The notes under the pieces were generated by a model that saw only the letters and a list, made by a program, of their open reading frames with translations, had not been told where the DNA came from and made no database searches. Position numbers and translations under genes: made by a program. Of a DNA stretch of 64,000 bases, positions 24,143-32,714 are shown one piece after another (position 1 is the stretch's first letter; the number at the start of each line of letters is the position of its first letter). The stretch spans positions 72,926 to 136,925 of the forward strand of contig DATKZY010000008.1 in the NCBI GenBank assembly GCA_035527715.1, written 5' to 3'. The stretch is from DSUN01 sp035527715. Its GTDB lineage: Bacteria; Planctomycetota; PUPC01; DSUN01.

Positions 24143-26503
24143 CTACCTCTCAAGCCGGACGAGCTTCACGTTCCGAACCTCGAGCCAGGCGGCGGCGCGG
24201 GGGGTGTTGAGGCCGATCATCAGGGCACGGATGGCCTTCGTGTCGAGCTTGCCGTTGGGGTCCTTGGGCGAGTAGCTGCCCCAGGCGAGGTCGCTGAAGG
24301 CGGCTGTCGCGCGAGTCCACTCCTTCCTCGCCTTCCAGCCCGTGCCCGTGAGGTAGCAGGAGCCCTGCGGCTCGATGAGCTGGAGGCGGACGGCCATCTG
24401 CTCGTCGTCGCCGTGGCAGCGGTACTCGAAGGTGATGGCCTGCCAGGGCGAGAAGTCCATCGCCCGGCCGAAGTCGCTCTTCGGGTAGCACCAACGGTCG
24501 CCGGGCGCGGTGAAGGTCGCCTCGAAGCGCACGCCGCCGTCCTTGCCCGCCGCCACCTCCATCGTGCCGTTGCCTGAGATGTTCTTCTGCCACTTGCCCG
24601 GCTCGTCGAGGCCGAGGCCCAGCTCCTTCGTCGGCTTCACGCGCGCGAGGTCGAAGCGGAACGACGAGACGGCGGGTGCGGGCGAGCACTTGTTGAAGAC
24701 GGGCTTCACGCGAATCCTCTGCGGTCCGAGCGCGGCGGCGCCGGGCGTGATGCGGAACTCGGTCACCGCGCGGCCCATCGGCTCGAGGCTCACCGTGGCC
24801 TGCGTCGGCTCGGCCTTCCAGCCCGAAGGCAGCTCGAGGGCGATGCGGCCGGCCGCGGCCCTCTCGCCGAAGTTGCAGGTCTCGACGGCGTAGGCGAACG
24901 GCTCGTCGCCGATGACGTAGGCGTCGCTGTTCTTGTCGAGCGTGGCCACCTGCGCCTGGCCGCGGACGACGATGGGCGACGGCTGAGTCGTCGGCAGCTT
25001 GCCCTCGGGCCGGGGCGTGCCGCCGAAGCCCTTGATCACCTCGTCGCCCACGCCGATGACGTATTGCGGCGAGGGGCCGATGGCGAGCTTGAGCTTGCCG
25101 CCCGCCGCATCGCAATCGCGGCGGCGGCCCACGCAGTTGGCCACGACGACCTTCTCGGCGGCCACGGCCAACTCCACTTCGCGCGCCGCGTTGCTCCAGA
25201 CCACGAGCACGCGCTCCGTGCCGTTGTGGAACGCCATCGCGGTGAAGCCGCCCTCCTGCCTCACGCCGAGGAATTGGGCCTCGCCGAGGATGTCCACCGC
25301 CGCGGCAATGGCGATGAAGCCGGGGCGGGGCGACAGGTCCTTGCGCAGCGCGCCGAACTGCACACCGTGCTCGAGGTAGTAGGGCAGGACGAAGAAGAAA
25401 TGGCTGTCCGTGCCCGCGGCGAGCGACCAGGCGAAGCTCTTGGGCACGAAGTCGGCTTGCCGCCGCTCATCGGCCGCGTTGATCTCGCCGTCGGGCTCGG
25501 TCGCGCGCAGGCGGATTCCGGCCTCGGTGAGCCACACGGGCCGCCCGTCGCAGCCGTGACGCTTGAGCAATTCGAGATAGCGGCCGAGCGTGCCGGGGTA
25601 AGCCTCGGGCGGCGCGTAGATGTGCCAGTTGAAGATGTCGAAGTAGTCGCGGATGCCGGCGTCGAAGAGATTCTCGTCGAAGGCGCAGCGGCCGCGGCAG
25701 AACGAGCCGATGAGCACGGGCAGGCTGGGATCGCCCGCCTTGAAGCCGAGATACGCCGCCTTCTGGAGGCCCGCAAACGTGTCGCTGAGGTCGGGCCAGA
25801 AGAAGATGTCGGGCTCGTTCCACACCTCCCAGGCCTGGACGCGGCCCTTGTAGTGCTCGGCGAGGCGTTTGGCGAAGGCATAGGCGTCGCGGAGGTCGGC
25901 CGGGTTCCGCGTGTTCTTCTTCCCCCCGTGCGACCAGGCGGGGCTGTCGTGGAAGATCTGGTAGACGCGGACGCCGTGCTTTGCGAAGGCGTCGGCCGTG
26001 GCGTCGTATTGCTGCCAGTTCACCTTGCCCTTCTCGGGCTCGGTGCCGCCCCAGGAGAAGCGCTCGCGCACCCAGCCGATGCCGGCGGTGCGGAGCATCT
26101 GGGCGATGGCGTCGTGGCGCCCCTGGCGTTCGAGCCAGGCGGTCGCCCCGTCCACGTTCAGCCGGCCCGATGGCGGCTCCTTCGCCGAATGGTCGCTCAC
26201 CACCCCGAAGGCCAGCTTCGCCGTGCTCTCACCGGCTTTGACGGTTAACTCGTAGTAGCCGTGGGGCAGATTGGCGATCTCGACGGCCCCTTTGCCCTTC
26301 GCCACTTCCGCGCCATCGAGGTCCGTCACGCGCCACTCGACGCTCTCGGCCTCCTTCGCCTCGACCTGCACGACCACCTTCCGCCCGTAGGCAAACAGAT
26401 TCCCCGGCCGCGCCGTCTTGAGAGTCATCTTCGCCTCCTGGGCGTGGACACTCGCGAACGCCAGCAACGCAGCGATGGTCAGCAATGGGGATAAAGCCCT
26501 CAT
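24143..26503 (-). CDS. Exported multidomain clan-A glycosidase-like protein (GH39/GH5 type)
   Basis: The start is ATG 26503, where a signal peptide begins (MRALSPLLTIAALLAFASVHA); 786 residues. Residues of about 25-105 form an Ig-like sandwich. A TIM barrel at about 115-420 has WEVWNEPD (acid/base about E230) and VWLTEAG (nucleophile about E327). A NEW3-like beta domain (about 530-620) follows, and the C-terminal CIA30/CBM11-like sandwich (about 630-786) probably binds sugars. The gene lies 41 bases behind 3-dehydroquinate synthase II on the same strand and may share its transcript, though the functions look unrelated. The substrate is unknown. Confidence 0.75.
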   Translation of the reverse strand: MRALSPLLTIAALLAFASVHAQEAKMTLKTARPGNLFAYGRKVVVQVEAKEAESVEWRVTDLDGAEVAKGKGAVEIANLPHGYYELTVKAGESTAKLAFGVVSDHSAKEPPSGRLNVDGATAWLERQGRHDAIAQMLRTAGIGWVRERFSWGGTEPEKGKVNWQQYDATADAFAKHGVRVYQIFHDSPAWSHGGKKNTRNPADLRDAYAFAKRLAEHYKGRVQAWEVWNEPDIFFWPDLSDTFAGLQKAAYLGFKAGDPSLPVLIGSFCRGRCAFDENLFDAGIRDYFDIFNWHIYAPPEAYPGTLGRYLELLKRHGCDGRPVWLTEAGIRLRATEPDGEINAADERRQADFVPKSFAWSLAAGTDSHFFFVLPYYLEHGVQFGALRKDLSPRPGFIAIAAAVDILGEAQFLGVRQEGGFTAMAFHNGTERVLVVWSNAAREVELAVAAEKVVVANCVGRRRDCDAAGGKLKLAIGPSPQYVIGVGDEVIKGFGGTPRPEGKLPTTQPSPIVVRGQAQVATLDKNSDAYVIGDEPFAYAVETCNFGERAAAGRIALELPSGWKAEPTQATVSLEPMGRAVTEFRITPGAAALGPQRIRVKPVFNKCSPAPAVSSFRFDLARVKPTKELGLGLDEPGKWQKNISGNGTMEVAAGKDGGVRFEATFTAPGDRWCYPKSDFGRAMDFSPWQAITFEYRCHGDDEQMAVRLQLIEPQGSCYLTGTGWKARKEWTRATAAFSDLAWGSYSPKDPNGKLDTKAIRALMIGLNTPRAAAWLEVRNVKLVRLER

Positions 26504-26544
26504 TTCGACCCTACACCTCTCATGGGGGAAGGGCGACGGCCCGC

Positions 26545-27534
26545 CTAGCGCTCGGTGAGGGTTTCCTTCACGGCCATGCCGAAGTGGCGGCCGCCCTCGG
26601 TGAGGTGGGCGAGCACCTGGTCGCCCGGCTTGAGGACGGCGACCGAAATGGCCTCGCCGCCCGGCTTCGTGAGACGAATCGTCTCGGCATTCTGGAGCAC
26701 GAGCGAAACGACCTGGCCGCCCGCCTCCGCCTCGACGCGGAGCATGGGCCGCCGCTCGACCTTGCTGCGCCCCAGGTAGGCCACCTGGGTGGCGCCATCG
26801 TGCCTCACCAGCAGGCACGCGTCGCCGCCCTTCAGCTCGTCGAGATACTTGGTCTTGCCCTCAGGGCACAGGACGTAGGCGTGGACGGCTCCCGCGTTGA
26901 CGCGGAAGGGCCGGGTGGCGACGTAGGGGGTCTCGATGGTCTCGGCGTGGACGAGGAAGAAGGCGGAGCTGGCGTCGCCGACGAGCATGCCCTCGCCCGG
27001 CTTCATCTCCGTGCAGGTGTCGAGGCACACGCGGTCGCCCATGCCGAGCGTGGCGACGCGGGTGACCGTGGCCGTGACGAGGGCGAGCTTCTCGCCGTGC
27101 TCGCGGACCGCGGCGCAGGTGCGCTTGATCTCGGCCGGGTCGCCGGTCACCAGCACAATGCCATCGGCGCCTTTCTCGAGAATCTGGGTCGCCACGCGGG
27201 CGTCTTCGGCCCGGCGCACCTCGACGAAGATGCCCTCACGCTGGGCGAGGAGGTTTTCGAGGGGGATGATGGTCCAGTCGCGCATCTGGAGGATAAGGGT
27301 CGCCGCGGGGCAGCGCGCGGCGCGCTCCTCGTCGGCCTTGCTGGCGATTTCGAGGCGGACGGCGTCGGTCCCGAGGCGGATGTCGCCGTCGGGCGCCACG
27401 GTGACGATGCGGCCGAGGGCCTTGGCTTGGGCCGAGCAGCCCTCGGGCAGCACCAGGGCATCGGCCCCCGCCTCGAGGGCGGCGGTGACCAGCTCCTTCC
27501 GCCAGGGATCAACCTGCACCCATACCTTCTTCAT
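26545..27534 (-). CDS. 3-dehydroquinate synthase II (archaeal-type AroB')
   Basis: 329 residues from ATG 27534 (GAGGACGATTTC upstream). Hallmarks are KKVWVQVDPWRKELVTAALE, DWTIIPLENLLA and RPFRVNAGAVHAYV. The family makes 3-dehydroquinate from ADH (2-amino-3,7-dideoxy-D-threo-hept-6-ulosonate) with NAD, the archaeal entry into aromatic amino acids that bypasses DAHP. A close relative, GriH, makes 3-amino-4-hydroxybenzoate. The upstream neighbour is the matching aldolase, so the pair forms one pathway. A GTG at 27594 would add an EDDDDDEDEDD-type acidic tail encoded by a GAC/GAG microsatellite; I judge it non-coding. Confidence 0.85.
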   Translation of the reverse strand: MKKVWVQVDPWRKELVTAALEAGADALVLPEGCSAQAKALGRIVTVAPDGDIRLGTDAVRLEIASKADEERAARCPAATLILQMRDWTIIPLENLLAQREGIFVEVRRAEDARVATQILEKGADGIVLVTGDPAEIKRTCAAVREHGEKLALVTATVTRVATLGMGDRVCLDTCTEMKPGEGMLVGDASSAFFLVHAETIETPYVATRPFRVNAGAVHAYVLCPEGKTKYLDELKGGDACLLVRHDGATQVAYLGRSKVERRPMLRVEAEAGGQVVSLVLQNAETIRLTKPGGEAISVAVLKPGDQVLAHLTEGGRHFGMAVKETLTER

Positions 27535-27595
27535 GAAATCGTCCTCGTCCTCGTCGTCGTCGTCGTCCTCGAATCGGCGCGCAGGTATGCACACC

Positions 27596-28402
27596 CTACT
27601 GGGTCTTGGCTCGTTCGAGGAAGGCGAGGCTCTGGCCGAGGCTCTGGCCGCCGTGAACCATCATGCCGATGGCGCGAACGATGGCTCCGGGGTCGTCGTG
27701 CTGGAAGGCGTTGCGGCCGATGGACACGCCCGCCGCGCCCGCCTTCAACGCACCGTCCACCATCGCGAGGAGCTGCTCGTCCGTGTCCATCTTCTCGCCG
27801 CCGGCGATGACCACGGGCACGGGACAGCCGTCCACCACCTCGGCGAAGGACTCGGGGTCGCCGGTGTAGACGCATTTCACGACGTCGGCGCCCAGCTCGG
27901 CGCCCACGCGGGCCGCGTGCTTGACGTATTTCACGTCGAACTGGTTTTCGATCATCGGCCCGCGCGCGTACATCATGGCCACGAGCGGCAGGCTCCAGCG
28001 ATAGCAGTCGCGCGCCACGTCGGCCAGGTGCGCGAGCATCGCCGTGTCGGTCTCCGCGCCGAGGTTGATGTGAATCGACACGGCGTCGCAGCCCAGGCAG
28101 ATGGCCTCCTCGACGGTGCACACGGGCACCTTGGCGTTGGGGTCGGGGCTCATCGAGGTGGAGCCGGAGAGGTGGAGGATGAGGCCGACGTCTTTGCCGC
28201 TGCGGCGGTGGCCGTTGGCGACGATGCCCTTGTGAATGATGATCGCGTTGGCCCCGCCCTCGACCACCTTGTTGATCGCGTCGCGCATGCACTCCAGGCC
28301 GCGGATGGGGCCGGCGGTCACCCCGTGGTCCATCGGCACGATCACCGTGCGGTTCGAGTTCCGGTCAATGATGCGTTCGAGTCGGATGGCTTTGCCGATC
28401 AT
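27596..28402 (-). CDS. Class I aldolase of the ADH synthase type (AroA')
   Basis: 268 residues from ATG 28402 after GAGGAGA. It is a DeoC/FbaB-type barrel. VIVPMDHGVTAGP opens the active site. The Schiff-base lysine is about K176 in DVVKCVYTGDPES. The phosphate site is GVSIGRNAFQ at the end. In archaea this enzyme joins L-aspartate semialdehyde to a fructose-derived fragment to make ADH, which the next gene's product converts to 3-dehydroquinate. The related GriI makes a precursor of 3-amino-4-hydroxybenzoate. Plain fructose-bisphosphate aldolase is less likely given the neighbour. Confidence 0.85.
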   Translation of the reverse strand: MIGKAIRLERIIDRNSNRTVIVPMDHGVTAGPIRGLECMRDAINKVVEGGANAIIIHKGIVANGHRRSGKDVGLILHLSGSTSMSPDPNAKVPVCTVEEAICLGCDAVSIHINLGAETDTAMLAHLADVARDCYRWSLPLVAMMYARGPMIENQFDVKYVKHAARVGAELGADVVKCVYTGDPESFAEVVDGCPVPVVIAGGEKMDTDEQLLAMVDGALKAGAAGVSIGRNAFQHDDPGAIVRAIGMMVHGGQSLGQSLAFLERAKTQ

Positions 28403-28463
28403 GGCGGGTCTCCTCGGGCCGAGGCGGCGAGCCAGGGGGCGGCGCCCCCACGGGACACAAGGC

Positions 28464-28491
28464 ATTATAGCAGAGCGTCCGGGGTGTGCAA
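28464..28491 (-). promoter_or_regulatory. Promoter of the aldolase-dehydroquinate synthase operon
   Basis: Minus-strand TTGCAC (28491-28486) and a consensus TATAAT (28469-28464) with a 16-base spacer. The start near 28456 gives a leader of about 54 bases. Confidence 0.6.
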
Positions 28492-28493
28492 GT

Positions 28494-28522
28494 TTGCCGG
28501 AGCACCCGCGCCGCGGTAAGAT
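28494..28522 (+). promoter_or_regulatory. Promoter of the ydbH-like operon
   Basis: TTGCCG (28494-28499) and TAAGAT (28517-28522) with a 17-base spacer. It is back-to-back with the minus-strand promoter, two bases away. Transcription would start near 28529, so the ATG at 28553 (GGAAG upstream) is the likely initiation codon. Confidence 0.5.
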
Positions 28523-28552
28523 GATGGCATGAGACTCATCACGGAAGCGGCG

Positions 28553-31500
28553 ATGAAGCGCGCGTGGAAGTGGGGTCGGCGCATCCTGATCGGCGCGGCG
28601 ACCGCGACGGCCATCGCCCTGGCCGCGTGGGTGACGGTGGTGCCTGGCATCGTGCGCCGCATCGCCACGGCGGAGCTTCAGCGGATGGGGCTGGGGAACG
28701 TCGCGCTCCAGGTCCGCGGCGTGTCGCTCTCCCACGTCCAGATGGCCAACGTGGCCGCGGGCGAGGGCGAGCGGCTCAGGGTCGGCGCGGTCGGCGTCGG
28801 CTTCACCCTCGGCGGCCTCCTCGGGGGCCGCCTGCGGGTGATCGAGCTGACGGGGCTGGAGACCGAGATTCGCCTCCGCGACGGGAAGCTCGACCTCGGC
28901 CCCCTGGCCGAAATGGGCGGGGGCGGCGAGGGCGAGAATCCTTTCACTCAGATCCAGCTCCGCTCCTCCGCAATCCTCCTCGACCTTGAAGGCCAGCGCC
29001 TGCGAATCCCCGTCGAGGGCACCATCGCCGACACCGGCGGCGGGAAGCTCCAACTGGATCTCCAGGCCGGCGGCGAGAACTGCACGGCCAGGGTTTCCGG
29101 CGCGTTGGATACGAACACCTACGACCTCGACTTCTTCCAGGTCGAGGCACAGGTGCGCGAAGTGGCGGGCCTGCTCGCCATCCTGACGACGCGCATCGCT
29201 AACCCGCCAGTGCGCGTGCACGGCCCCGTCAATATCAGAACCCGGGGCCAACGCAGCAAGGGAGTGTGGGACTTCACGGTCGAGGCGAGGTCGGGCCGCA
29301 TGAACGCATCGGGTGAGCTTGGCGGGCACCGCTTCTCGACGGAACGCTTCGACTTCGACATAGGAGTCCACCTCGTAGGCAGCAAGGTCACGCACCTCCA
29401 TTCCGTGGTGAACGCCTATGACTTGGCCGTAGACGCACTCAAGCTGGACTTCGTCGGCTGCGCGGCCTCCTCAAACCCGGACAAGTCCATGTCTTTCAAG
29501 GTGGGTTACGACTTCCGCGGCGGCTGGCTGAAAGTGGAACAAAGCCGTGTGACCGGGGTCATGGAAGCCCTTTCTGGCCAGTCCGGCGCGGTCCTGGCTG
29601 ACATCTCATTGTGGTCATGCTCCCTAGATCCCTGGGTGCTGCTTTCTGGTACGCCTGCCCTGAGCCATTGGGTCCAAGCCCCTTCAGCCCAGCGCGTCAG
29701 CGTAGCCGGGCGCGCAAGCTTGGGCTTGACGCCGAAGACCACGCCGGCAGGCACAGACTGGACGTGGAAGCTGACAGTGCCGGAGACGCTGGTCACGATT
29801 CCCCCCAGCCCGGTCGCGTTCCCGCCCGCCGGCGTCGAGTTCTCAAGTTTGCGCGCGCAGGTCAGGGTAGCAGCCGAGGCGGGTCCCGATGGCCTTCGGC
29901 TCCGCGTCCCGCCCTACTCGGGCGTCGCAGCCGGCCCCATTGGGTCCGGCGAAGGGAGCGTGAAGCTGGCCACGGCACGAGGCCAGGCGCATGTCCTGGA
30001 ACTCGGGGTAACTGAAGAGGCAACGCTTTCCGCGGCAGTGAAAGATGGCAAGCTGGACTGGACCGTCCACGCGCCCAGCCTCCTGTTCCGGGTTCAGGAG
30101 GGGAGCGCGGAGCTACCCGGAGGATGGACCATGGAGGGCTTGAACGCGCGGGCAGAGCTTTCTCTCGAGGCCACCCCTTCGCGTGTCGCAGTCACGTTGT
30201 CGAAGCGGGCCATCATCGGGGTCCGAGCGGCGAAGGTTCCCGCCCTGGACCTCCAGAGAACGTCCCGGGGGCCGCTGTTGGGGATGGAACTAGGGGCAGG
30301 GGCCGCCGTGAGCGTGTCCCTCGGCGGCGAGAAGCCCGACTGGTCGCTCGACGTGCCCGAACTCGTCGCGTGGCTGGGGGAGACCGATCTCATGCTTCCC
30401 AACGCGCTGGGCAAGGTGGAGGGCCTCCGTGCGGCGTTCACGCTCTCCGGCAAGGCCGGGCCGAATGAGGCCAGGCTGGAGAGCCTGAAGCCGGGTAAGG
30501 CATCGCTGAAGTCAGCTCAACTCATTGTGGGCGGCCAGCCGCTTCGCGTGGGGCCTGTCGAGTTCGCTGCCACAGTCGCCGGCACCGTGCTGCCGACTAC
30601 ACTGGGAGTCTCCCTGTGCACCACTCCCGAGCATGCGCCGGCCACGGCCTCGGTGGCTGGGACCGATATGACGGCGGGGAATGCCGAGGTGAGCGGCCGG
30701 GTGACGCTTGGCGGTGGCGCGCCGGTGGTGGAGGGGAAGGTGGCGCTCGACAAGGTGGCCGTGACGCACAAGGCGTCGGGGCTGGTGGTCGCGGGCCTGT
30801 CAGCAGAGGTGCCGGTGTCGTGGAACAGCGAGAAGCCAGCGGAGGGCAAGTTTACGGTCGAGGCGATCGAGGCGGGCGGGGTGAAGCTGGCGAATGTGAG
30901 CGGGACGCTGGGCGTGGCGGATATGAGGGCGGAGTTCACGGTCGCCGCCGAACCACTGAAGGGGGCGAAGCTGGGCGTGGAGGGCTCCCTCGACGCCTCG
31001 CGCGGGGCGCCGCAGGGCTCGGCCCGCCTGTCGCTGCCGCTGTTCAGCCTCGACGACGAGGAGGCGCTGGGGCGCCTGGTGCCGGCGCTGAAGGGCCTGG
31101 CGGCGAGCGGCACGTTCGGGGTCGATGGCTTCGCACGCCTCGCCGGCGGCCAGGTGCGGCCGACCCTCACCCTCACCGTGCTCGACGGCGCGTTCAAGAG
31201 CAAGGCATGGGAGGCCGACGCCGAGGGGGTGTTCGCAACGGTGCGCCTGAGCAGCCTGACGCCGCCGCTCACGCCCCGCAAGGAGCTCCAGATCGCGCTC
31301 GTGAAGCGGGCGAAGATGGGCGAGCTGGAGGTGAAGGACGGCTCGCTGGCGTTCCGCCTCGAACCGGTCGAGGCGGAGGGGAAACCGTTGCGCTGGCGGG
31401 TCTTCGTGCAGCGGGCCGAGGCCGGCTGGGCGGGCGGCCGACTCTACGCCGAGGCGGTCGAGTGGGACCCCCTCGCGCCCGAGCACACGGTCACCGTCCA

Positions 31501-32014
31501 CGCCGACGACTTGAAGCTCGGCGACCTGCTGGCCATGGTCCCCGAGAAGCGAGCGACCGGCGTGGGCGCCGTCAGCGGTGTGCTCCCCGTCACGATCGGC
31601 CAGTGGCCCGACCTCCGCTTCGGCGACGGCCGCCTCCAGTCGGCCAAGGACCAGAGGGGCTGGCTCCAGATCCGCGACGTCGAGCCGCTCAAGCCGGGCA
31701 TCGAGGCCATCGTGCGCAGCAGCGTGCCGCCCCACCTGAAGGGCGACCAGAAGGCCCAGGCCGAGGACCAGCTCCGCGAGCGCTTCACCAGCGCGCTGAA
31801 GGAGTTCGAATACGACGAGCTGAGAGCCGACTTGACCAATAGAAAGGAGGGCTTCGTGGCCTCAGTGACCCTGCGGGGCCGGGGGCGTTTCCCCGACCGC
31901 TTCGGCCTGCGACAGGAGTTCGCCGGCCTCGTCTTCAACTTCCCCCACCTTGACAAGGCACTCAAGGCCGCTATACTCGAAGAGAGGGACATTGTCAAGG
32001 CCCTGCCACGCTGA
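28553..32014 (+). CDS. ydbH: YdbH-like AsmA-family lipid-transport bridge protein
   Basis: 1153 residues. One N-terminal membrane helix (about 9-30, ILIGAATATAIALAAWVTVV) anchors a very long periplasmic beta-strand protein with repeated alternating patterns, the shape of AsmA/TamB-like bridges. The C-terminal part GVLPVTIGQWPDLRFGDGRL with SALKEFEYDELRADLTN resembles the conserved YdbH end. The next two genes match YnbE and YdbL, in the E. coli order. In E. coli, YdbH with YnbE spans the envelope and helps move phospholipid to the outer membrane; the planctomycete protein presumably does the same. The middle (about 400-470) has a stretch of lower GC at codon position 3. Confidence 0.8.
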   Translation: MKRAWKWGRRILIGAATATAIALAAWVTVVPGIVRRIATAELQRMGLGNVALQVRGVSLSHVQMANVAAGEGERLRVGAVGVGFTLGGLLGGRLRVIELTGLETEIRLRDGKLDLGPLAEMGGGGEGENPFTQIQLRSSAILLDLEGQRLRIPVEGTIADTGGGKLQLDLQAGGENCTARVSGALDTNTYDLDFFQVEAQVREVAGLLAILTTRIANPPVRVHGPVNIRTRGQRSKGVWDFTVEARSGRMNASGELGGHRFSTERFDFDIGVHLVGSKVTHLHSVVNAYDLAVDALKLDFVGCAASSNPDKSMSFKVGYDFRGGWLKVEQSRVTGVMEALSGQSGAVLADISLWSCSLDPWVLLSGTPALSHWVQAPSAQRVSVAGRASLGLTPKTTPAGTDWTWKLTVPETLVTIPPSPVAFPPAGVEFSSLRAQVRVAAEAGPDGLRLRVPPYSGVAAGPIGSGEGSVKLATARGQAHVLELGVTEEATLSAAVKDGKLDWTVHAPSLLFRVQEGSAELPGGWTMEGLNARAELSLEATPSRVAVTLSKRAIIGVRAAKVPALDLQRTSRGPLLGMELGAGAAVSVSLGGEKPDWSLDVPELVAWLGETDLMLPNALGKVEGLRAAFTLSGKAGPNEARLESLKPGKASLKSAQLIVGGQPLRVGPVEFAATVAGTVLPTTLGVSLCTTPEHAPATASVAGTDMTAGNAEVSGRVTLGGGAPVVEGKVALDKVAVTHKASGLVVAGLSAEVPVSWNSEKPAEGKFTVEAIEAGGVKLANVSGTLGVADMRAEFTVAAEPLKGAKLGVEGSLDASRGAPQGSARLSLPLFSLDDEEALGRLVPALKGLAASGTFGVDGFARLAGGQVRPTLTLTVLDGAFKSKAWEADAEGVFATVRLSSLTPPLTPRKELQIALVKRAKMGELEVKDGSLAFRLEPVEAEGKPLRWRVFVQRAEAGWAGGRLYAEAVEWDPLAPEHTVTVHADDLKLGDLLAMVPEKRATGVGAVSGVLPVTIGQWPDLRFGDGRLQSAKDQRGWLQIRDVEPLKPGIEAIVRSSVPPHLKGDQKAQAEDQLRERFTSALKEFEYDELRADLTNRKEGFVASVTLRGRGRFPDRFGLRQEFAGLVFNFPHLDKALKAAILEERDIVKALPR

Positions 32015-32035
32015 CCTGGAGCGAAGGAGACGCTG

Positions 32036-32230
32036 ATGAGACGCTGGTTCCTGCGAGGTGCGACGGCGGCGCTGCTGTGCCTGCCCGCCTGCACCCGCCA
32101 CACGGTGGAGCTCAAGCCCATCGAGATCAAGCCCATCCACATCACGCTGGACATCAACATCAAGGTCCAGAAGCAGATCGAGAACGACTTCGCCTTCATG
32201 GACGAAGCGAAGCCCAAGAGCGAGAAATAG
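32036..32230 (+). CDS. ynbE: YnbE-like small outer-membrane lipoprotein
   Basis: 64 residues from ATG 32036 after AAGGAGAC. Lipobox LPAC (LLCLPACTR) follows a short hydrophobic signal, so Cys19 would be lipidated. The mature part has the YnbE pattern (KPIEIKPIHITLDINIKVQK) with a basic/acidic end (ENDFAFMDEAK). In E. coli it forms the outer-membrane end of the YdbH bridge by beta-strand stacking. It lies 21 bases behind ydbH and 11 bases ahead of the ydbL-like gene. Confidence 0.85.
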   Translation: MRRWFLRGATAALLCLPACTRHTVELKPIEIKPIHITLDINIKVQKQIENDFAFMDEAKPKSEK

Positions 32231-32241
32231 GAGACACCCCG

Positions 32242-32661
32242 ATGAAGACTCGTGTCGGCTCCACGGCGTTCGGCTTCTTCCTGGCGGCGTGCATGGCGGT
32301 TCCCGCGGCCGCGCTGGCCCGGAGCAAGGGCGAGGTGCTCGGGAGCATCAGGGCGCGCTACCCCGCGCTCGTCAAGCTCCTGGCCGACAAGAAGATCGGC
32401 GAGACCGCCAAGGGCATCGTCGAGGCAGTGAAGAGCGACTACCTGGGCGAGAAGGTCGAGGCCAAGGGCAAGACCATCACCATCGAGCAGTTCGTCCAGG
32501 ACGAGAACGCCGACCGTGCGGAGTACTTCGCCATCGCGGCCAAGGAGACCAAGACCACGCCCGAGGTCGTCGCGAAGAATTTCGCCCGGGTCCGCGAATC
32601 GAAGCTCAACAAGGGCGAATACTGGAAGGGCGAGGATGGGAAGTGGGAGCCGAAGAAGTGA
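32242..32661 (+). CDS. ydbL: YdbL-like periplasmic protein (DUF1318)
   Basis: 139 residues from ATG 32242 (AGGAGA upstream). A signal peptide (TAFGFFLAACMAVPAAALA) precedes a helical domain starting KGEVLGSIRARYPALVKLLAD. VKSDYLGEKVEAKG... matches the DUF1318 family, whose E. coli member YdbL is thought to control YnbE multimerisation. The final residues GEYWKGEDGKWEPK are rich in Trp/Lys. It completes the ydbH-ynbE-ydbL unit. A run of degenerate GTGACGA heptads (32660-32692) follows the gene. Confidence 0.85.
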   Translation: MKTRVGSTAFGFFLAACMAVPAAALARSKGEVLGSIRARYPALVKLLADKKIGETAKGIVEAVKSDYLGEKVEAKGKTITIEQFVQDENADRAEYFAIAAKETKTTPEVVAKNFARVRESKLNKGEYWKGEDGKWEPKK

Positions 32662-32714
32662 CGAGTGACAAGTGACGAGTGGCGAGTGAGAAGAGGCAAA
32701 CGGTCTGGTGATGC

